Shown here: in pieces, positions 33,884 to 44,093 of the stretch | Layout of the letters: each line of letters starts with the position of its first letter | Position numbering within the stretch: the first letter of the stretch is position 1 | Source: Alkalihalophilus pseudofirmus | GTDB taxonomy: Bacteria > Bacillota > Bacilli > Bacillales > Bacillaceae_D | Assembly (NCBI RefSeq): GCF_029094545.1 | Contig: NZ_CP117835.1 | Span: 910,001-974,000 of the forward strand | Direction: 5' to 3' | DNA length: 64,000 nt | Position numbers and translations under genes: made by a program | The notes under the pieces: model-generated | What the model was told of the DNA's origin: nothing | What the model saw: only the letters and a program-made list of their open reading frames with translations | Databases searched by the model: none

Positions 33884-35890
33884 ATGAGCACAGTAATTGA
33901 TCAAGAGTTGAGACAACTGGCTATTAATACAATTCGTACACTCTCTATAGATGCAATTGAGAAAGCTAGCTCAGGGCATCCTGGGATGCCAATGGGAGCT
34001 GCTCCAATGGCTTATGCCTTATGGGCTGAAGAAATGAATCATAACCCTGCTAATCCTAATTGGTTCAATCGTGATCGGTTTGTATTATCAGCAGGTCACG
34101 GATCGATGTTGTTATACAGTCTTCTTCATTTGTTCGGTTATGGTGTATCCTTGGAAGATCTGAAGAATTTCAGGCAGTGGGGCAGTAAGACTCCTGGACA
34201 TCCAGAGGTAGGTCATACTCCTGGAGTAGAGGCGACGACTGGACCTTTAGGGCAAGGTGTTGCAATGGCTGTAGGGATGGCAATGGCAGAAAGGCATCTA
34301 GCAGCTACATACAATAAGGAAAAATTCAATATAGTAGATCACTTTACTTACAGCATTTGTGGTGATGGTGATTTGATGGAAGGAGTATCGGCTGAGGCAG
34401 GTTCATTAGCAGGGCATCTGAAACTAGGACGCCTAATTATGTTATATGATTCAAATGATATTTCTTTAGATGGTGAGCTTCACCATTCTTTCTCTGAAAA
34501 TGTAGAAGAGCGGTTTAAAGCATATGGTTGGCAAGTATTACGTGTAGAAGATGGGAATGATTTAAAAGCTATACAACAAGCCATTCAAAAGGCTAAAAGT
34601 GATCTTAACCGGCCTACTTTAATAGAGGTAAAAACGACAATAGGTTTTGGTGCACCTAGTAAAGCTGGCACCTCTTCTTCACACGGTGCTCCACTAGGGG
34701 TGGAAGAAACTAGTTTAACTAAATTAGCTTATAACTGGGAATATGACGAGTCATTTTATGTCCCTGAAGAAGTGAGAACTCATTACCAAAAGCTTGCTGA
34801 AAAAGGGGCAGATAAAGAATCCTCATGGTTGAAGAGTTTTGAAGACTATAAAAAAGTCTACCCTAATCTAGCAGCTCAATTAGAAGCCGTGAGCAACGAT
34901 GAGCTCCCGAATAACTGGAGAGACAATCTACCAACATTTCAATATGGTGAAGAGATTGCTACAAGAGTATCTTCAGGAAAAGCACTCAATGCTTTGGCAT
35001 ATTCTATTCCTCAATTGCTAGGGGGATCTGCAGATTTAGCAAGCTCTAATAAAACTCTTCTTACAAAGGAAGGTAACTTCGCTTCTGGAAATTATGCTGG
35101 GAGAAATATTTGGTTTGGGGTTCGTGAATTTGGAATGGGGACCGCTTTAAATGGTATGGCTCTTCATGGAGGTTTGAAAGTTTTTGGAGCAACCTTTTTT
35201 GTATTTTCGGATTATCTAAGACCAGCAATGAGGCTAGCTGCAATAATGAAATTGCCTATTACGTACGTTTTTACCCATGATAGTATAGCGGTTGGGGAAG
35301 ATGGCCCAACTCATGAACCGGTAGAGCAACTTGCCTCATTACGCGCGATGCTAGGTATGTCGGTGATTCGTCCAGCTGATGCAAAAGAAACGGTGGCTGC
35401 ATGGAGTATAGCTATAGAAAGTTCAGATAAGCCAACTGCTCTCGTACTTACTAGGCAGAATGTACCGACACTAAAGCTTGATAGTGCAGTAGTCGCTGAA
35501 GGCGTAAAAAGAGGAGCTTATGTTGTATCAGAAGCTAAGAATGAAGCAACAGGACTGTTACTAGCAACAGGGTCAGAAGTGTCACTAGCCATCTCCGCAC
35601 AAGAAGAGTTAGAGAAAGAGGAAATCTTCGTTACAGTTGTAAGCATGCCAAGCTGGGACCGATTTGATCAACAACCTATTGAATACAAGAAAGAAGTCCT
35701 GCCAGATCATTTAAATAAAAGGATTGCAATCGAAATGGGTTCTTCAATTGGTTGGCATAAATATATAGGGGATAAAGGGAATCATATTATGGTAGATAAA
35801 TTTGGTGCCTCAGCTCCTGCTGGCAAATTGTTTAAGGAATATGGATTTACAGTCCAAAATATTGTAGAAACATTTAAATCTTTAACATAG
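33884..35890 (+). CDS. Transketolase
   Basis: A thiamine-diphosphate enzyme of the non-oxidative pentose phosphate pathway, 668 residues. The N-terminal TPP domain has [17 protein letters not shown] and [18 protein letters not shown]. The middle domain has [12 protein letters not shown] and the substrate loop [15 protein letters not shown], and a C-terminal domain follows. All residues look intact. Placed in a PTS operon, it is likely a pathway-specific copy that consumes xylulose 5-phosphate produced by the dehydrogenases. AAGGAGTGA lies before the ATG. Confidence 0.93.
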   Translation: MSTVIDQELRQLAINTIRTLSIDAIEKASSGHPGMPMGAAPMAYALWAEEMNHNPANPNWFNRDRFVLSAGHGSMLLYSLLHLFGYGVSLEDLKNFRQWGSKTPGHPEVGHTPGVEATTGPLGQGVAMAVGMAMAERHLAATYNKEKFNIVDHFTYSICGDGDLMEGVSAEAGSLAGHLKLGRLIMLYDSNDISLDGELHHSFSENVEERFKAYGWQVLRVEDGNDLKAIQQAIQKAKSDLNRPTLIEVKTTIGFGAPSKAGTSSSHGAPLGVEETSLTKLAYNWEYDESFYVPEEVRTHYQKLAEKGADKESSWLKSFEDYKKVYPNLAAQLEAVSNDELPNNWRDNLPTFQYGEEIATRVSSGKALNALAYSIPQLLGGSADLASSNKTLLTKEGNFASGNYAGRNIWFGVREFGMGTALNGMALHGGLKVFGATFFVFSDYLRPAMRLAAIMKLPITYVFTHDSIAVGEDGPTHEPVEQLASLRAMLGMSVIRPADAKETVAAWSIAIESSDKPTALVLTRQNVPTLKLDSAVVAEGVKRGAYVVSEAKNEATGLLLATGSEVSLAISAQEELEKEEIFVTVVSMPSWDRFDQQPIEYKKEVLPDHLNKRIAIEMGSSIGWHKYIGDKGNHIMVDKFGASAPAGKLFKEYGFTVQNIVETFKSLT

Positions 35891-35903
35891 GAGTGAATAA
35901 ATA

Positions 35904-36170
35904 ATGGCAGAAAAAGTATTTACAGTGATAGATGAAACTGGAATTCATGCTCGACCTGCAACTGTATTAGTTAAAACAGCTGGTAATTACGAGTCAGACA
36001 TTCAGTTGGTATATAAAGAAAAAAGTGTAAACTTAAAGTCTATTATGGGCGTGATGGCTTTGGGAATCCCTAATGGGGCGGAAATTAAGATTAGAACTTC
36101 TGGTAATGATGAAATTGAAGCTCTAAAAGCAATTACTGAAACCCTTAATAATCAGGAATTAGCTAAATAA
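35904..36170 (+). CDS. HPr-family phosphocarrier protein (operon-specific copy)
   Basis: 88 residues with the EI-phosphorylated His15 in TGIHARPA and the HPr-kinase target Ser46 in NLKSIMGVM. It can therefore act as HPr rather than Crh, which lacks His15. It is the last gene of the polyol operon, 13 bp after the transketolase. A dedicated HPr would raise phosphotransfer capacity when the polyol is used, or report it to HPr kinase and CcpA (inference). Confidence 0.92.
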   Translation: MAEKVFTVIDETGIHARPATVLVKTAGNYESDIQLVYKEKSVNLKSIMGVMALGIPNGAEIKIRTSGNDEIEALKAITETLNNQELAK

Positions 36171-36258
36171 GATAAACTCATTTAGATGAATTTCATGTTG
36201 CTTGTCTGTTAAGCTATAATGGATAAGTGGAGATTTATTTTAGAATGAGTGAGATAGC

Positions 36259-36299
36259 TTATCTCTTACTCTAGTCTATTGGGGTAAGAGATTTTTTTG
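36259..36299 (+). terminator. Intrinsic terminator of the polyol operon
   Basis: Stem ATCTCTTAC / GTAAGAGAT with extra pairs at its base and a T7 tail. Confidence 0.85.
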
Positions 36300-36331
36300 A
36301 TTATAACAATATTAGATATAGGAGTGGAACC

Positions 36332-37114
36332 ATGACAGATAAAAAAATCATTTTCTTTGATATTGACGGTACGCTATTAGACCATGATAAAAAGCTGCCT
36401 CAATCAACAAAAGAAGCCATTAATGAGTTAAAGCAAGCTGGGCATGAAGTAGCAATTGCTACAGGCCGTGCTCCTTTTATGTATGAAGATCTGCGTGAGG
36501 AATTAGGCATCTATAATTTTGTCAGCTATAACGGTCAATATGTTGAAGTGGATGGTGAGATGATTTACGGCAACCCTCTTGATAAAGATAAGCTTGAAGA
36601 AATTACTGAGCTTGCTGCTACAAATGACCATCCTCTTGTTTATATGGGAAAAAAAACAATGAAGGCGAACGTAGAACAGCATGATCATATCGATGAAAGT
36701 ATCGGAACGTTAAAAGTAGAGGCTTTTCCTACTCATGATCCTGATTATTTCAAAATGGAACATATCTATCAAACACTGCTATTTTGTGAGCACGAAGAGG
36801 AAAAATACTATGAAGAGAAATTCAATGCATTTGACTTCATAAGATGGCATCCTTTATCGGTAGATGTATTGCCAGCAGGTGGTTCAAAAGCAAAGGGAAT
36901 TGAGAAAATGATTGAGAAGCTTGGAATCAATCCTGAAAATGTGTATGCATTCGGTGATGGATTAAATGACATTGAAATGCTCTCTACTGTCGCTCACGGT
37001 GTAGCCATGGGAAATGCACATGAAGAGACGAAAGAAGCAGCGAGATACCTTTCAAAATCAGTAGATGAGGATGGTATTGTTCATGGATTGAAAATGGTAG
37101 GGTTATTAAAATAA
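36332..37114 (+). CDS. HAD-superfamily phosphatase, Cof/YkrA type
   Basis: A cytoplasmic phosphatase of the Cof subfamily. Motif I is DIDGT (D10, D12), motif II ATGR, motif III Lys in GGSKAKG, and motif IV FGDGLNDIEM. The C2 cap lies at about residues 80-185. Length 260 aa and the cap pattern resemble YkrA of B. subtilis. Relatives dephosphorylate sugar phosphates or flavin/pyridoxal compounds; the substrate here is unknown. Own terminator downstream. Confidence 0.88.
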   Translation: MTDKKIIFFDIDGTLLDHDKKLPQSTKEAINELKQAGHEVAIATGRAPFMYEDLREELGIYNFVSYNGQYVEVDGEMIYGNPLDKDKLEEITELAATNDHPLVYMGKKTMKANVEQHDHIDESIGTLKVEAFPTHDPDYFKMEHIYQTLLFCEHEEEKYYEEKFNAFDFIRWHPLSVDVLPAGGSKAKGIEKMIEKLGINPENVYAFGDGLNDIEMLSTVAHGVAMGNAHEETKEAARYLSKSVDEDGIVHGLKMVGLLK

Positions 37115-37115
37115 T

Positions 37116-37154
37116 AAAAAGGCAATTCAGCCCAATGCTGAATTGCCTTTTTTC
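37116..37154. terminator. Bidirectional terminator
   Basis: Stem AAAAAGGCAATTCAGC with its complement around a 5-base loop, between the HAD gene and ectD, T runs on both strands. Confidence 0.9.
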
Positions 37155-38071
37155 TATTTAAGTACGGTTTCCTTTCCAAGCGGTTCTGTCGTTTTACGAA
37201 CGGCAATGTATTCTGGTCTTTTGCCAGCTCCTGAGAATGGTTCCAAGAGCTTATTCTCTACGCTGTTATAGACCATAAATAAATTGTTGCGCGGATAAGG
37301 AGTCATATTACTGGTAGAGGCGTGCATCGTGTTCGATTCAAAAATAGTAATCGTACCAGCTTTACCTGTGGCAACCGATAATCCTCCACCTTTTTCTACC
37401 AGCCATTTCAAGCTGTCATTATCAGGAACACCTACTTTTTGAGTTTGTAATGATTGCTTGTAGTTATTTTCAGGCGTTTCACCAACGCAGCTCACATAGT
37501 AGTTATGAGATCCTGGTACGAGCATGAGCGGGCCATTATGGATATAATTGTCGGATAGAGCAATCGACATACTTAAGGCACGCATCCGCGGCATACCGTC
37601 TTCTGTGTGCCATGTTTCAAAATCCGAATGCCAGTTAAACTCCTTACCTGAAAAGCCTGGCTTATAGTTTATTCGAGATTGATGAACATAGACATCACTT
37701 CCTAATAAGTGGTTAACAATTTTAAGTAATCTTTCATCTCCAGCTATGTTTTTAAAGTATTCGTCGTCTTGGTCTACAGAAAAGATCGAACGAATCTCAT
37801 CAGAATCTGGTTCACGGATAATTTTATCCGACTGTGTGTGTTTGTTTGAATCCTGTAACTCAAAAATGGCCTTTTGCATGGCTGCTACTTCTTTTTCTGA
37901 GAATAGGTTCTCAATTTGCAAAAAGCCGTTTTTCTCATAAAAATCAAGCTGCTCTTTGGAAAGAGGAGCCTCATGGTCTAGTCTGCGGTCGGTATGAATC
38001 ACAGGGTCCTTACGCTTCGTGATCTGCGGCTTATCGCTTACTCTTGAAGGGTAAAAATCTTGCATGTGCAA
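37154..38071 (-). CDS. ectD: Ectoine hydroxylase
   Basis: A non-haem Fe(II)/2-oxoglutarate dioxygenase converting ectoine to 5-hydroxyectoine, a compatible solute. Iron ligands are H148, D150 and H250. The diagnostic EctD signature [17 protein letters not shown] covers residues 145-161. The jelly-roll continues through [13 protein letters not shown]. Length 305 aa is typical. The start is ATG 38071, nine bases after GGGAG. No ectABC synthesis genes are nearby, so either they lie elsewhere or the cell hydroxylates imported ectoine. Confidence 0.93.
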   Translation of the reverse strand: MHMQDFYPSRVSDKPQITKRKDPVIHTDRRLDHEAPLSKEQLDFYEKNGFLQIENLFSEKEVAAMQKAIFELQDSNKHTQSDKIIREPDSDEIRSIFSVDQDDEYFKNIAGDERLLKIVNHLLGSDVYVHQSRINYKPGFSGKEFNWHSDFETWHTEDGMPRMRALSMSIALSDNYIHNGPLMLVPGSHNYYVSCVGETPENNYKQSLQTQKVGVPDNDSLKWLVEKGGGLSVATGKAGTITIFESNTMHASTSNMTPYPRNNLFMVYNSVENKLLEPFSGAGKRPEYIAVRKTTEPLGKETVLK

Positions 38072-38309
38072 ACACTCCCATTACATAGTCTCAGATACCC
38101 AATAATTTGGTATATCTGGCTCACTCACACTCATACCACTCTAATTTTCATAATAAACATGAAATTTTGAAAAAGAGAATAATGTACTTCTTCCTATTCT
38201 TATCAATTCACATGTTATATTTTTTGTAATAGAGTCTGGCTAGGTGTAGCTTCCTAACTTGTTAATTGCATTGACCATGTTTTATCATGGGAAAAAGCAG
38301 TTGGGACCG

Positions 38310-38335
38310 GTTTCATGTATTTCGATAGCGGGTAA
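38310..38335 (+). promoter_or_regulatory. Sigma-B-like promoter
   Basis: GTTTCA (38310-38315), 14-bp spacer, GGGTAA (38330-38335), close to the general-stress consensus GTTTAA-N13-15-GGGTAT. It lies 34 bp upstream of the YrhK-like gene. Confidence 0.55.
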
Positions 38336-38368
38336 AATGACTCAGTGAGTCTGCACAGGAGGATGTTC

Positions 38369-38674
38369 ATGAAGAATAAAGTTACAAAGATTAAAAATGG
38401 TGAAGAGTATCTGGACGTGAAGCTGGGCCGAATGCGAATCTTTTTCGATAAGAGATATAGAGTTATTTCTACGATTAACGATTTATTAATTGGAATATTG
38501 TTTGTGATAGGAAGTATCCTTAATTTTTTTGATCAGGCAGAAAAAATTGGTCTCATTTGTTATCTCGCTGGAAGTACTTTTTTAGTTGTCAGGCCGATAT
38601 TAAGGCTTATGCATAGTGCAAGTTTAAGAAAGGAAATACAGGACAAGGACACTTATACTACGGATAATAATTAG
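38369..38674 (+). CDS. YrhK-domain membrane protein, 101 aa
   Basis: The ATG at 38369 is six bases after AGGAGG; the frame extends to a GTG at 38345 that has no ribosome binding site. Residues 34-52 and 60-78 are transmembrane (LLIGILFVIGSILNFF, LICYLAGSTFLVVRPILRL), matching the YrhK-like family pattern. Function unknown. The sigma-B-like promoter suggests stress induction. Confidence 0.75.
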   Translation: MKNKVTKIKNGEEYLDVKLGRMRIFFDKRYRVISTINDLLIGILFVIGSILNFFDQAEKIGLICYLAGSTFLVVRPILRLMHSASLRKEIQDKDTYTTDNN

Positions 38675-38683
38675 TCTCATGGA

Positions 38684-38718
38684 TATAAAAAAGCGCCTTT
38701 TTGAGGCGCTTTTTTATA
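38684..38718 (+). terminator. Intrinsic terminator
   Basis: Stem AAAAAAGCGCCT / AGGCGCTTTTTT with a 5-base loop. Confidence 0.9.
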
Positions 38719-38861
38719 TTGAAAAATGGTGAGCGTTAGTTATGAATATATACATAAAAAAGGCAGAAGCCAATTACAAAAATAAGAAAAATAAAGGTCG
38801 TTGCATTTCTTATGTCAAATAATGAAAGGGACAGAAAGAATTAATAAGGAGGCTGATTAAC

Positions 38862-40058
38862 TTGTCGTATGCATTGAGATTTCCGGGCGTATCAGAAATT
38901 GGGTGGGGAGCGTTCGAGTCGCTTAAGGAACATGTATTAAAAATGGAAGCGAAGGAGATTTTACTTATTTCAGATGATATTTTGCTTGAATTAGAGAGTG
39001 TAAAAGACATCGTGAAAAATATCATGACAGTAGCAAGTGTTCATGTGTATTCAGATGTGGAAGCCGAACCTACGCTTGAATGTGCTGAAAGATTGGTGAA
39101 TTATACAAAAGAAAAAAATGTTGATGTTGTAATAGGGTTAGGTGGAGGCAGTGTGCTGGATTTAGCTAAGTTAGCAGCCGTGCTTTCCGTTCATGAGGGG
39201 ACAGTAAGAGATTATTTGAATCTAACTGGAGAAAAAAAGATTATCGCAAGAGGATTGCCAAAAATTCTAGTTCCTACTACCTCTGGGACAGGGAGTGAAG
39301 TAACAAACATTTCAGTACTTTCCCTGCCTGGAACGAAAGATGTGGTAGCGCACGATTATTTAATTGCTGATGTCGCTCTTGTCGACCCTGCATTAACTGT
39401 ATCTGTGCCCCCTAGGTTAACAGCTGCGACTGGGGTAGATGCTCTTACTCATGCCGTTGAAGCCTTTCTTTCTGTACAAGCTAACTCCGTCACGGATGGG
39501 TTAGCACAAAAAGCAATGCAATTGATATCAGGGTCTTTAAAACAGGCGGTAGATAATGGTGATAACAAGGAGGCAAGGAGGGACTTAAGCGAAGGAAGCT
39601 ACTTAGCAGGTCTTTCTTTTTTTCACGCAGGGGTTGCTGGTGTCCACGCTCTTGCATACCCTCTTGGAAGTAAATTTCATATTCCGCATGGGGAATCGAA
39701 TGCAGTGCTTTTACCATACGTTCTATCGTACATAAGCAAAAGCTGTCCTGATAAAATGCAGCAAGTGGCAGCTTTGCTTGACCCGAGTTATCATCCAACT
39801 AAAAGGTATGAAAGAGATGATTACTTAGTCCTTCTCAGGCAGATCATTGAAGACGTCAATTTACCAACTTCATTAAAAGAATACGGGGTAAGAGAAGAAG
39901 ATCTAGAAGCTCTTACTGCTGATGCATGTAAGCAAACTAGATTGTTAGCCAGAAGTCCGCTCCCGTTAACTAAAGAAGACATTTATCGCATCTATGAAAT
40001 GGCATTTAATGGAATTCACTTATACGAGTCTGTTCCCTTAAATAAGGAGGGAAAATAA
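38862..40058 (+). CDS. Iron-containing alcohol dehydrogenase
   Basis: Group III metal-dependent dehydrogenase, 398 residues. The NAD-binding motif is GLGGGSVLDLAKL with the preceding EPTLE. Metal ligands are in DALTHAVEAF and the C-terminal HAGVAGVHALAYPLGSKFHIPHG segment. It oxidises an alcohol or reduces an aldehyde in the cytoplasm. Start TTG 38862 follows AAGGAGG. It ends two bases before a thioesterase gene, so the two are a coupled pair. Substrate unknown. Confidence 0.9.
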   Translation: MSYALRFPGVSEIGWGAFESLKEHVLKMEAKEILLISDDILLELESVKDIVKNIMTVASVHVYSDVEAEPTLECAERLVNYTKEKNVDVVIGLGGGSVLDLAKLAAVLSVHEGTVRDYLNLTGEKKIIARGLPKILVPTTSGTGSEVTNISVLSLPGTKDVVAHDYLIADVALVDPALTVSVPPRLTAATGVDALTHAVEAFLSVQANSVTDGLAQKAMQLISGSLKQAVDNGDNKEARRDLSEGSYLAGLSFFHAGVAGVHALAYPLGSKFHIPHGESNAVLLPYVLSYISKSCPDKMQQVAALLDPSYHPTKRYERDDYLVLLRQIIEDVNLPTSLKEYGVREEDLEALTADACKQTRLLARSPLPLTKEDIYRIYEMAFNGIHLYESVPLNKEGK

Positions 40059-40060
40059 AG

Positions 40061-40462
40061 ATGTATGTTACAGAGATTGAACCGCGGGTGTCTGAAACGG
40101 ATGGAGCCGGTCATATAAATAATACAACCATTCCTGTGTGGCTTGAAGCGGGCAGACATGAGTTATTCAGATTATTTACCCCAGACCTTTCATTTGAAGA
40201 TTGGAAAATGGTCATCGTGAAGACAACACTCGAGTATAAAAAGCAAATCTATTTCGGTGAAAAGGTCGAAGTGAAAATGTGGATCAAGCGGATTGGGAAC
40301 AGTAGTTTAGAGTTGTATGAGGAAATTCATCAAAAGGGCATGCTATGTGCTAAAAATGAAGCAATCTATGTGAATTTCAACCTCCATACACAACAGACTG
40401 AATCTATTCCAGAGAAGATAAAGGCAGAATTAGAAGAACATCTTTGGCCAGAAAGAGAGTAG
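40061..40462 (+). CDS. Hotdog-fold acyl-CoA thioesterase (4HBT type)
   Basis: 133 residues with the hotdog pattern ETDGAGHINNTTIPVWLEAGR (given in part), where Asp/Asn are the catalytic positions of the YbgC/FcbC group. Two strands follow, LEYKKQIYFGEKVEVKMW and NSSLELYEEIH. It hydrolyses acyl-CoA thioesters. The ATG is two codons from the dehydrogenase stop. The pairing suggests joint conversion of an aldehyde/acyl-CoA intermediate (inference). Confidence 0.87.
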   Translation: MYVTEIEPRVSETDGAGHINNTTIPVWLEAGRHELFRLFTPDLSFEDWKMVIVKTTLEYKKQIYFGEKVEVKMWIKRIGNSSLELYEEIHQKGMLCAKNEAIYVNFNLHTQQTESIPEKIKAELEEHLWPERE

Positions 40463-40472
40463 AAATAATGTT

Positions 40473-40512
40473 AAAAAGCCGACTAGAAACAAGAGACTAG
40501 TCGGCTTGTTGA
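40473..40512. terminator. Bidirectional terminator
   Basis: Stem AAGCCGACTAG / CTAGTCGGCTT between convergent genes. The T-rich tail is better on the minus strand, for gdhA. Confidence 0.82.
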
Positions 40513-40516
40513 TTAT

Positions 40517-42004
<1,488 letters not shown>

Positions 42005-42055
42005 TTAGATAAAATTAATGCCGAATTGAGATCAATTAATAATGGAGTGGGTAAA

Positions 42056-42961
42056 TTGGAATTAAGACAAATCAAATATTTTATTGAAGTGGCAAAACGA
42101 GAACATATGACAGAGGCTGCAGATGCCTTGCATGTCGCACAATCGGCAGTCAGCAGACAAATCTCAAATTTAGAAGAAGAATTGGGAGTCAAGCTATTTA
42201 TTAGAGAAGGAAGAAGAGTAAAAGTAACCCCAATTGGACGTCTATTTTTAGAGCGGATGAATCAGGCGATGAACGTGATTGACAATGCTAAATTAGAAGT
42301 TGAAGAATATTTAGACCCAGAACAAGGAACAATTCGCATTGCTTTTCCGATTAGCATGGCTGCATATACATTGCCAACGGCTGTGGTAGCCTTCAGAAAG
42401 CAATATCCGAAGGTGAAATTCAAATTAAAGCAAGCAACATATCTTGAACTAATTAACGGGGTAGTGAATGGAGATTTTAATATGGCTTTGATTGGGCCTG
42501 TACCGAGAAATGAACCTAAACTTAAAAGCGAGATCTTATTTACAGAAAAAATTGTCGCTCTAGTTCCTATACACCATCCATTCGCAAACTATAAGAGCTT
42601 AATGCTAAGAGAGCTTAAAGAGGAATCCATTATTTTATTACCTGAAGGATATATTTTAAGAGACATAATTGTTAAGGCTTGCGAGAGTCAAGGCTTTACT
42701 CCTGAAGTGTCATTTGAAGGTGATGATATTGATGCATTAAAAGGGCTTGCCGCAGCAGGTCTCGGCATAACATTGATTCCAGAAATTACGTTAATGGACC
42801 ATGTCCCTCCTTCAACGGTAAGAGTTCCTGTAGAAGAACCAATGATTCCACGGACTGTCGGAGTCATTATTCCAGGGGAAAGACCATTATTGCCAGCTGA
42901 GGAGCTGTTTTATCAATTTTTAAAGAAGATTTTTACAAGACTCGACCGCTTTCAAAATTAA
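42056..42961 (+). CDS. gltC: LysR-family regulator, GltC-like
   Basis: N-terminal winged helix (MELRQIKYFIEVAKREHMTE and LHVAQSAVSRQISNLEEELG) and the periplasmic-binding-like effector domain from about residue 88. Size (301 aa) and N-terminus match GltC, the activator of glutamate synthase genes that senses 2-oxoglutarate and glutamate. Here it is divergent from gdhA, not gltAB. Start TTG 42056 follows GGAGTGGG; a TTG at 42026 has no signal. The name is by similarity and may represent a paralogue. Confidence 0.82.
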   Translation: MELRQIKYFIEVAKREHMTEAADALHVAQSAVSRQISNLEEELGVKLFIREGRRVKVTPIGRLFLERMNQAMNVIDNAKLEVEEYLDPEQGTIRIAFPISMAAYTLPTAVVAFRKQYPKVKFKLKQATYLELINGVVNGDFNMALIGPVPRNEPKLKSEILFTEKIVALVPIHHPFANYKSLMLRELKEESIILLPEGYILRDIIVKACESQGFTPEVSFEGDDIDALKGLAAAGLGITLIPEITLMDHVPPSTVRVPVEEPMIPRTVGVIIPGERPLLPAEELFYQFLKKIFTRLDRFQN

Positions 42962-43040
42962 TTATTATTATTGTGGAAAAGGAATTAAAGAGATGGCAAT
43001 TTTGTAGATAGTGAAGTGGATGCAGCACTAATACTGGGGA

Positions 43041-43211
43041 TTATGACGAGGTTCTCATTCGATTGTAACGATTTAAGAGCATGTCTAATTGCTGGCTGTA
43101 TTTAATTGTATCTGGATGATTTAAACCATTTTTAAGACCGCTTTTAATCATCTCGCAGCGAAGCTTTTCAATTCGACCTTCTAATTTTATTAGTAATGCA
43201 TCATTAAACAA
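43041..43211 (-). CDS. Spo0E-like sporulation regulatory phosphatase, 56 aa
   Basis: Start TTG 43211, nine bases after GGGAG. The sequence contains LEGRIEKLRCEMIKSGLKNG and HPDTIKYSQQLDMLLNRY, the two-helix Spo0E family pattern with the conserved SQ(E/Q)LD motif that attacks Spo0A-phosphate. The family dephosphorylates Spo0A~P and delays sporulation. SQELD is the usual form; here the variable position is Gln while the essential Asp is retained. Confidence 0.85.
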   Translation of the reverse strand: MFNDALLIKLEGRIEKLRCEMIKSGLKNGLNHPDTIKYSQQLDMLLNRYNRMRTSS

Positions 43212-43390
43212 CGTATGTAACTCCCATCTATATATAATTAATCCAATTTATAGGTGAAAAGTAACCGTTCTCTATCTTAGATCACTTTTGCTTAGATGTT
43301 AAGAGCTTCGACAAAGTTTTTGAGTTTTATGAAGGAAGATAGGACTTTTTTGTAAGAATGCTAATGGGGATTTGAAAAATGTACGATAAT

Positions 43391-43741
43391 TTAAATTAAA
43401 AAGACCGAGTATGAACAAGTGGATGTAGACGTGTCTATACTCGGTCTTTCCAGGAAATATGATAGTGTAGGTTGATCAATTGCATATATGGCTTTTTGCA
43501 TCGTTTCAATTAAATCCTTTTGATATTGACTATATCGATAAGAGCTAGGGGCAGTACGCAGGTTGATCGATTCATTTTCATGTTTAAGGTATGTCCAGTT
43601 GTGTACTGGAATGGAGAATAGATATTTATTTTGATCAAACTTCATGACGAACATGGAGGTATCCCCAAATTCTTTTAAGGGGTGCTCTAACGTAACTTCT
43701 AAACAAGCCGAAAATTCTAGAGTGTTTATACTTTTCACCAA
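43391..43741 (-). CDS. Hypothetical protein, 116 aa
   Basis: The TTG start at 43741 (or GTG 43738) lies seven bases after AAAGGAG. A soluble protein with beta-like N-terminal part and a Ser/Thr-rich C-terminus (SIDTSTSTCSYS). The last codons encode the terminator hairpin, so the C-terminal residues may be shaped by RNA structure. No family recognised. Confidence 0.65.
   Translation of the reverse strand: MVKSINTLEFSACLEVTLEHPLKEFGDTSMFVMKFDQNKYLFSIPVHNWTYLKHENESINLRTAPSSYRYSQYQKDLIETMQKAIYAIDQPTLSYFLERPSIDTSTSTCSYSVFLI
43395..43449 (-). terminator. Terminator inside the 3' end of the coding region
   Basis: Perfect 13-bp stem AAAGACCGAGTAT / ATACTCGGTCTTT with a 24-base loop, then TTTTTAATTT on the minus strand. 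It overlaps about the last 18 codons of the gene. Confidence 0.75.
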
Positions 43742-43990
43742 GACCAGTCTCCTTTTCTCAACAGTTAAATTTGATTATGGTTTTAATCTTGATTTTCCAA
43801 ACAAATTATTTGCTGCATGTCACACGATTTCTTATATTACGCTAATGTATCAAAGGAATATTAAATGAAGTCATAATTACCAGGTAGTTTTTTAATTTTT
43901 TATACTAACATAACGAAAAAGGTAAGTATCTAAACATTTTGAAATATAAAGCTCATTAACGATACATACAAGCAATCAGTGAACCTTATA

Positions 43991-44017
43991 CCTTTCAATT
44001 AATTCCTTTCAATTAAT
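43991..44017 (+). repeat. Tandem 13-bp direct repeat in a 350-bp gap
   Basis: CCTTTCAATTAAT occurs at 43991-44003 and 44005-44017, one base apart, followed by ACAATTTAATTG. It lies upstream of the gene at 44094 and may be a regulator binding site. Apart from this and a weak TACAAT -10 box at about 44045 nothing else is visible between 43741 and 44094. Confidence 0.5.
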
Positions 44018-44093
44018 ACAATTTAATTGTTACAAGTCATTTGATACAATAAAGAACAAGAGTTTCATGCAAGTTAAATGAGGTGAGGTATTA

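Noticed and set aside
38742-38822. 26-codon frame rich in Lys and Asn before the iron alcohol dehydrogenase
   Set aside because: No ribosome binding site, AT-rich composition of non-coding DNA, no hydrophobic or motif pattern.
39490-39798. 102-codon minus-strand frame
   Set aside because: Antisense shadow of the iron alcohol dehydrogenase, whose metal-binding region it overlaps; low-complexity translation.
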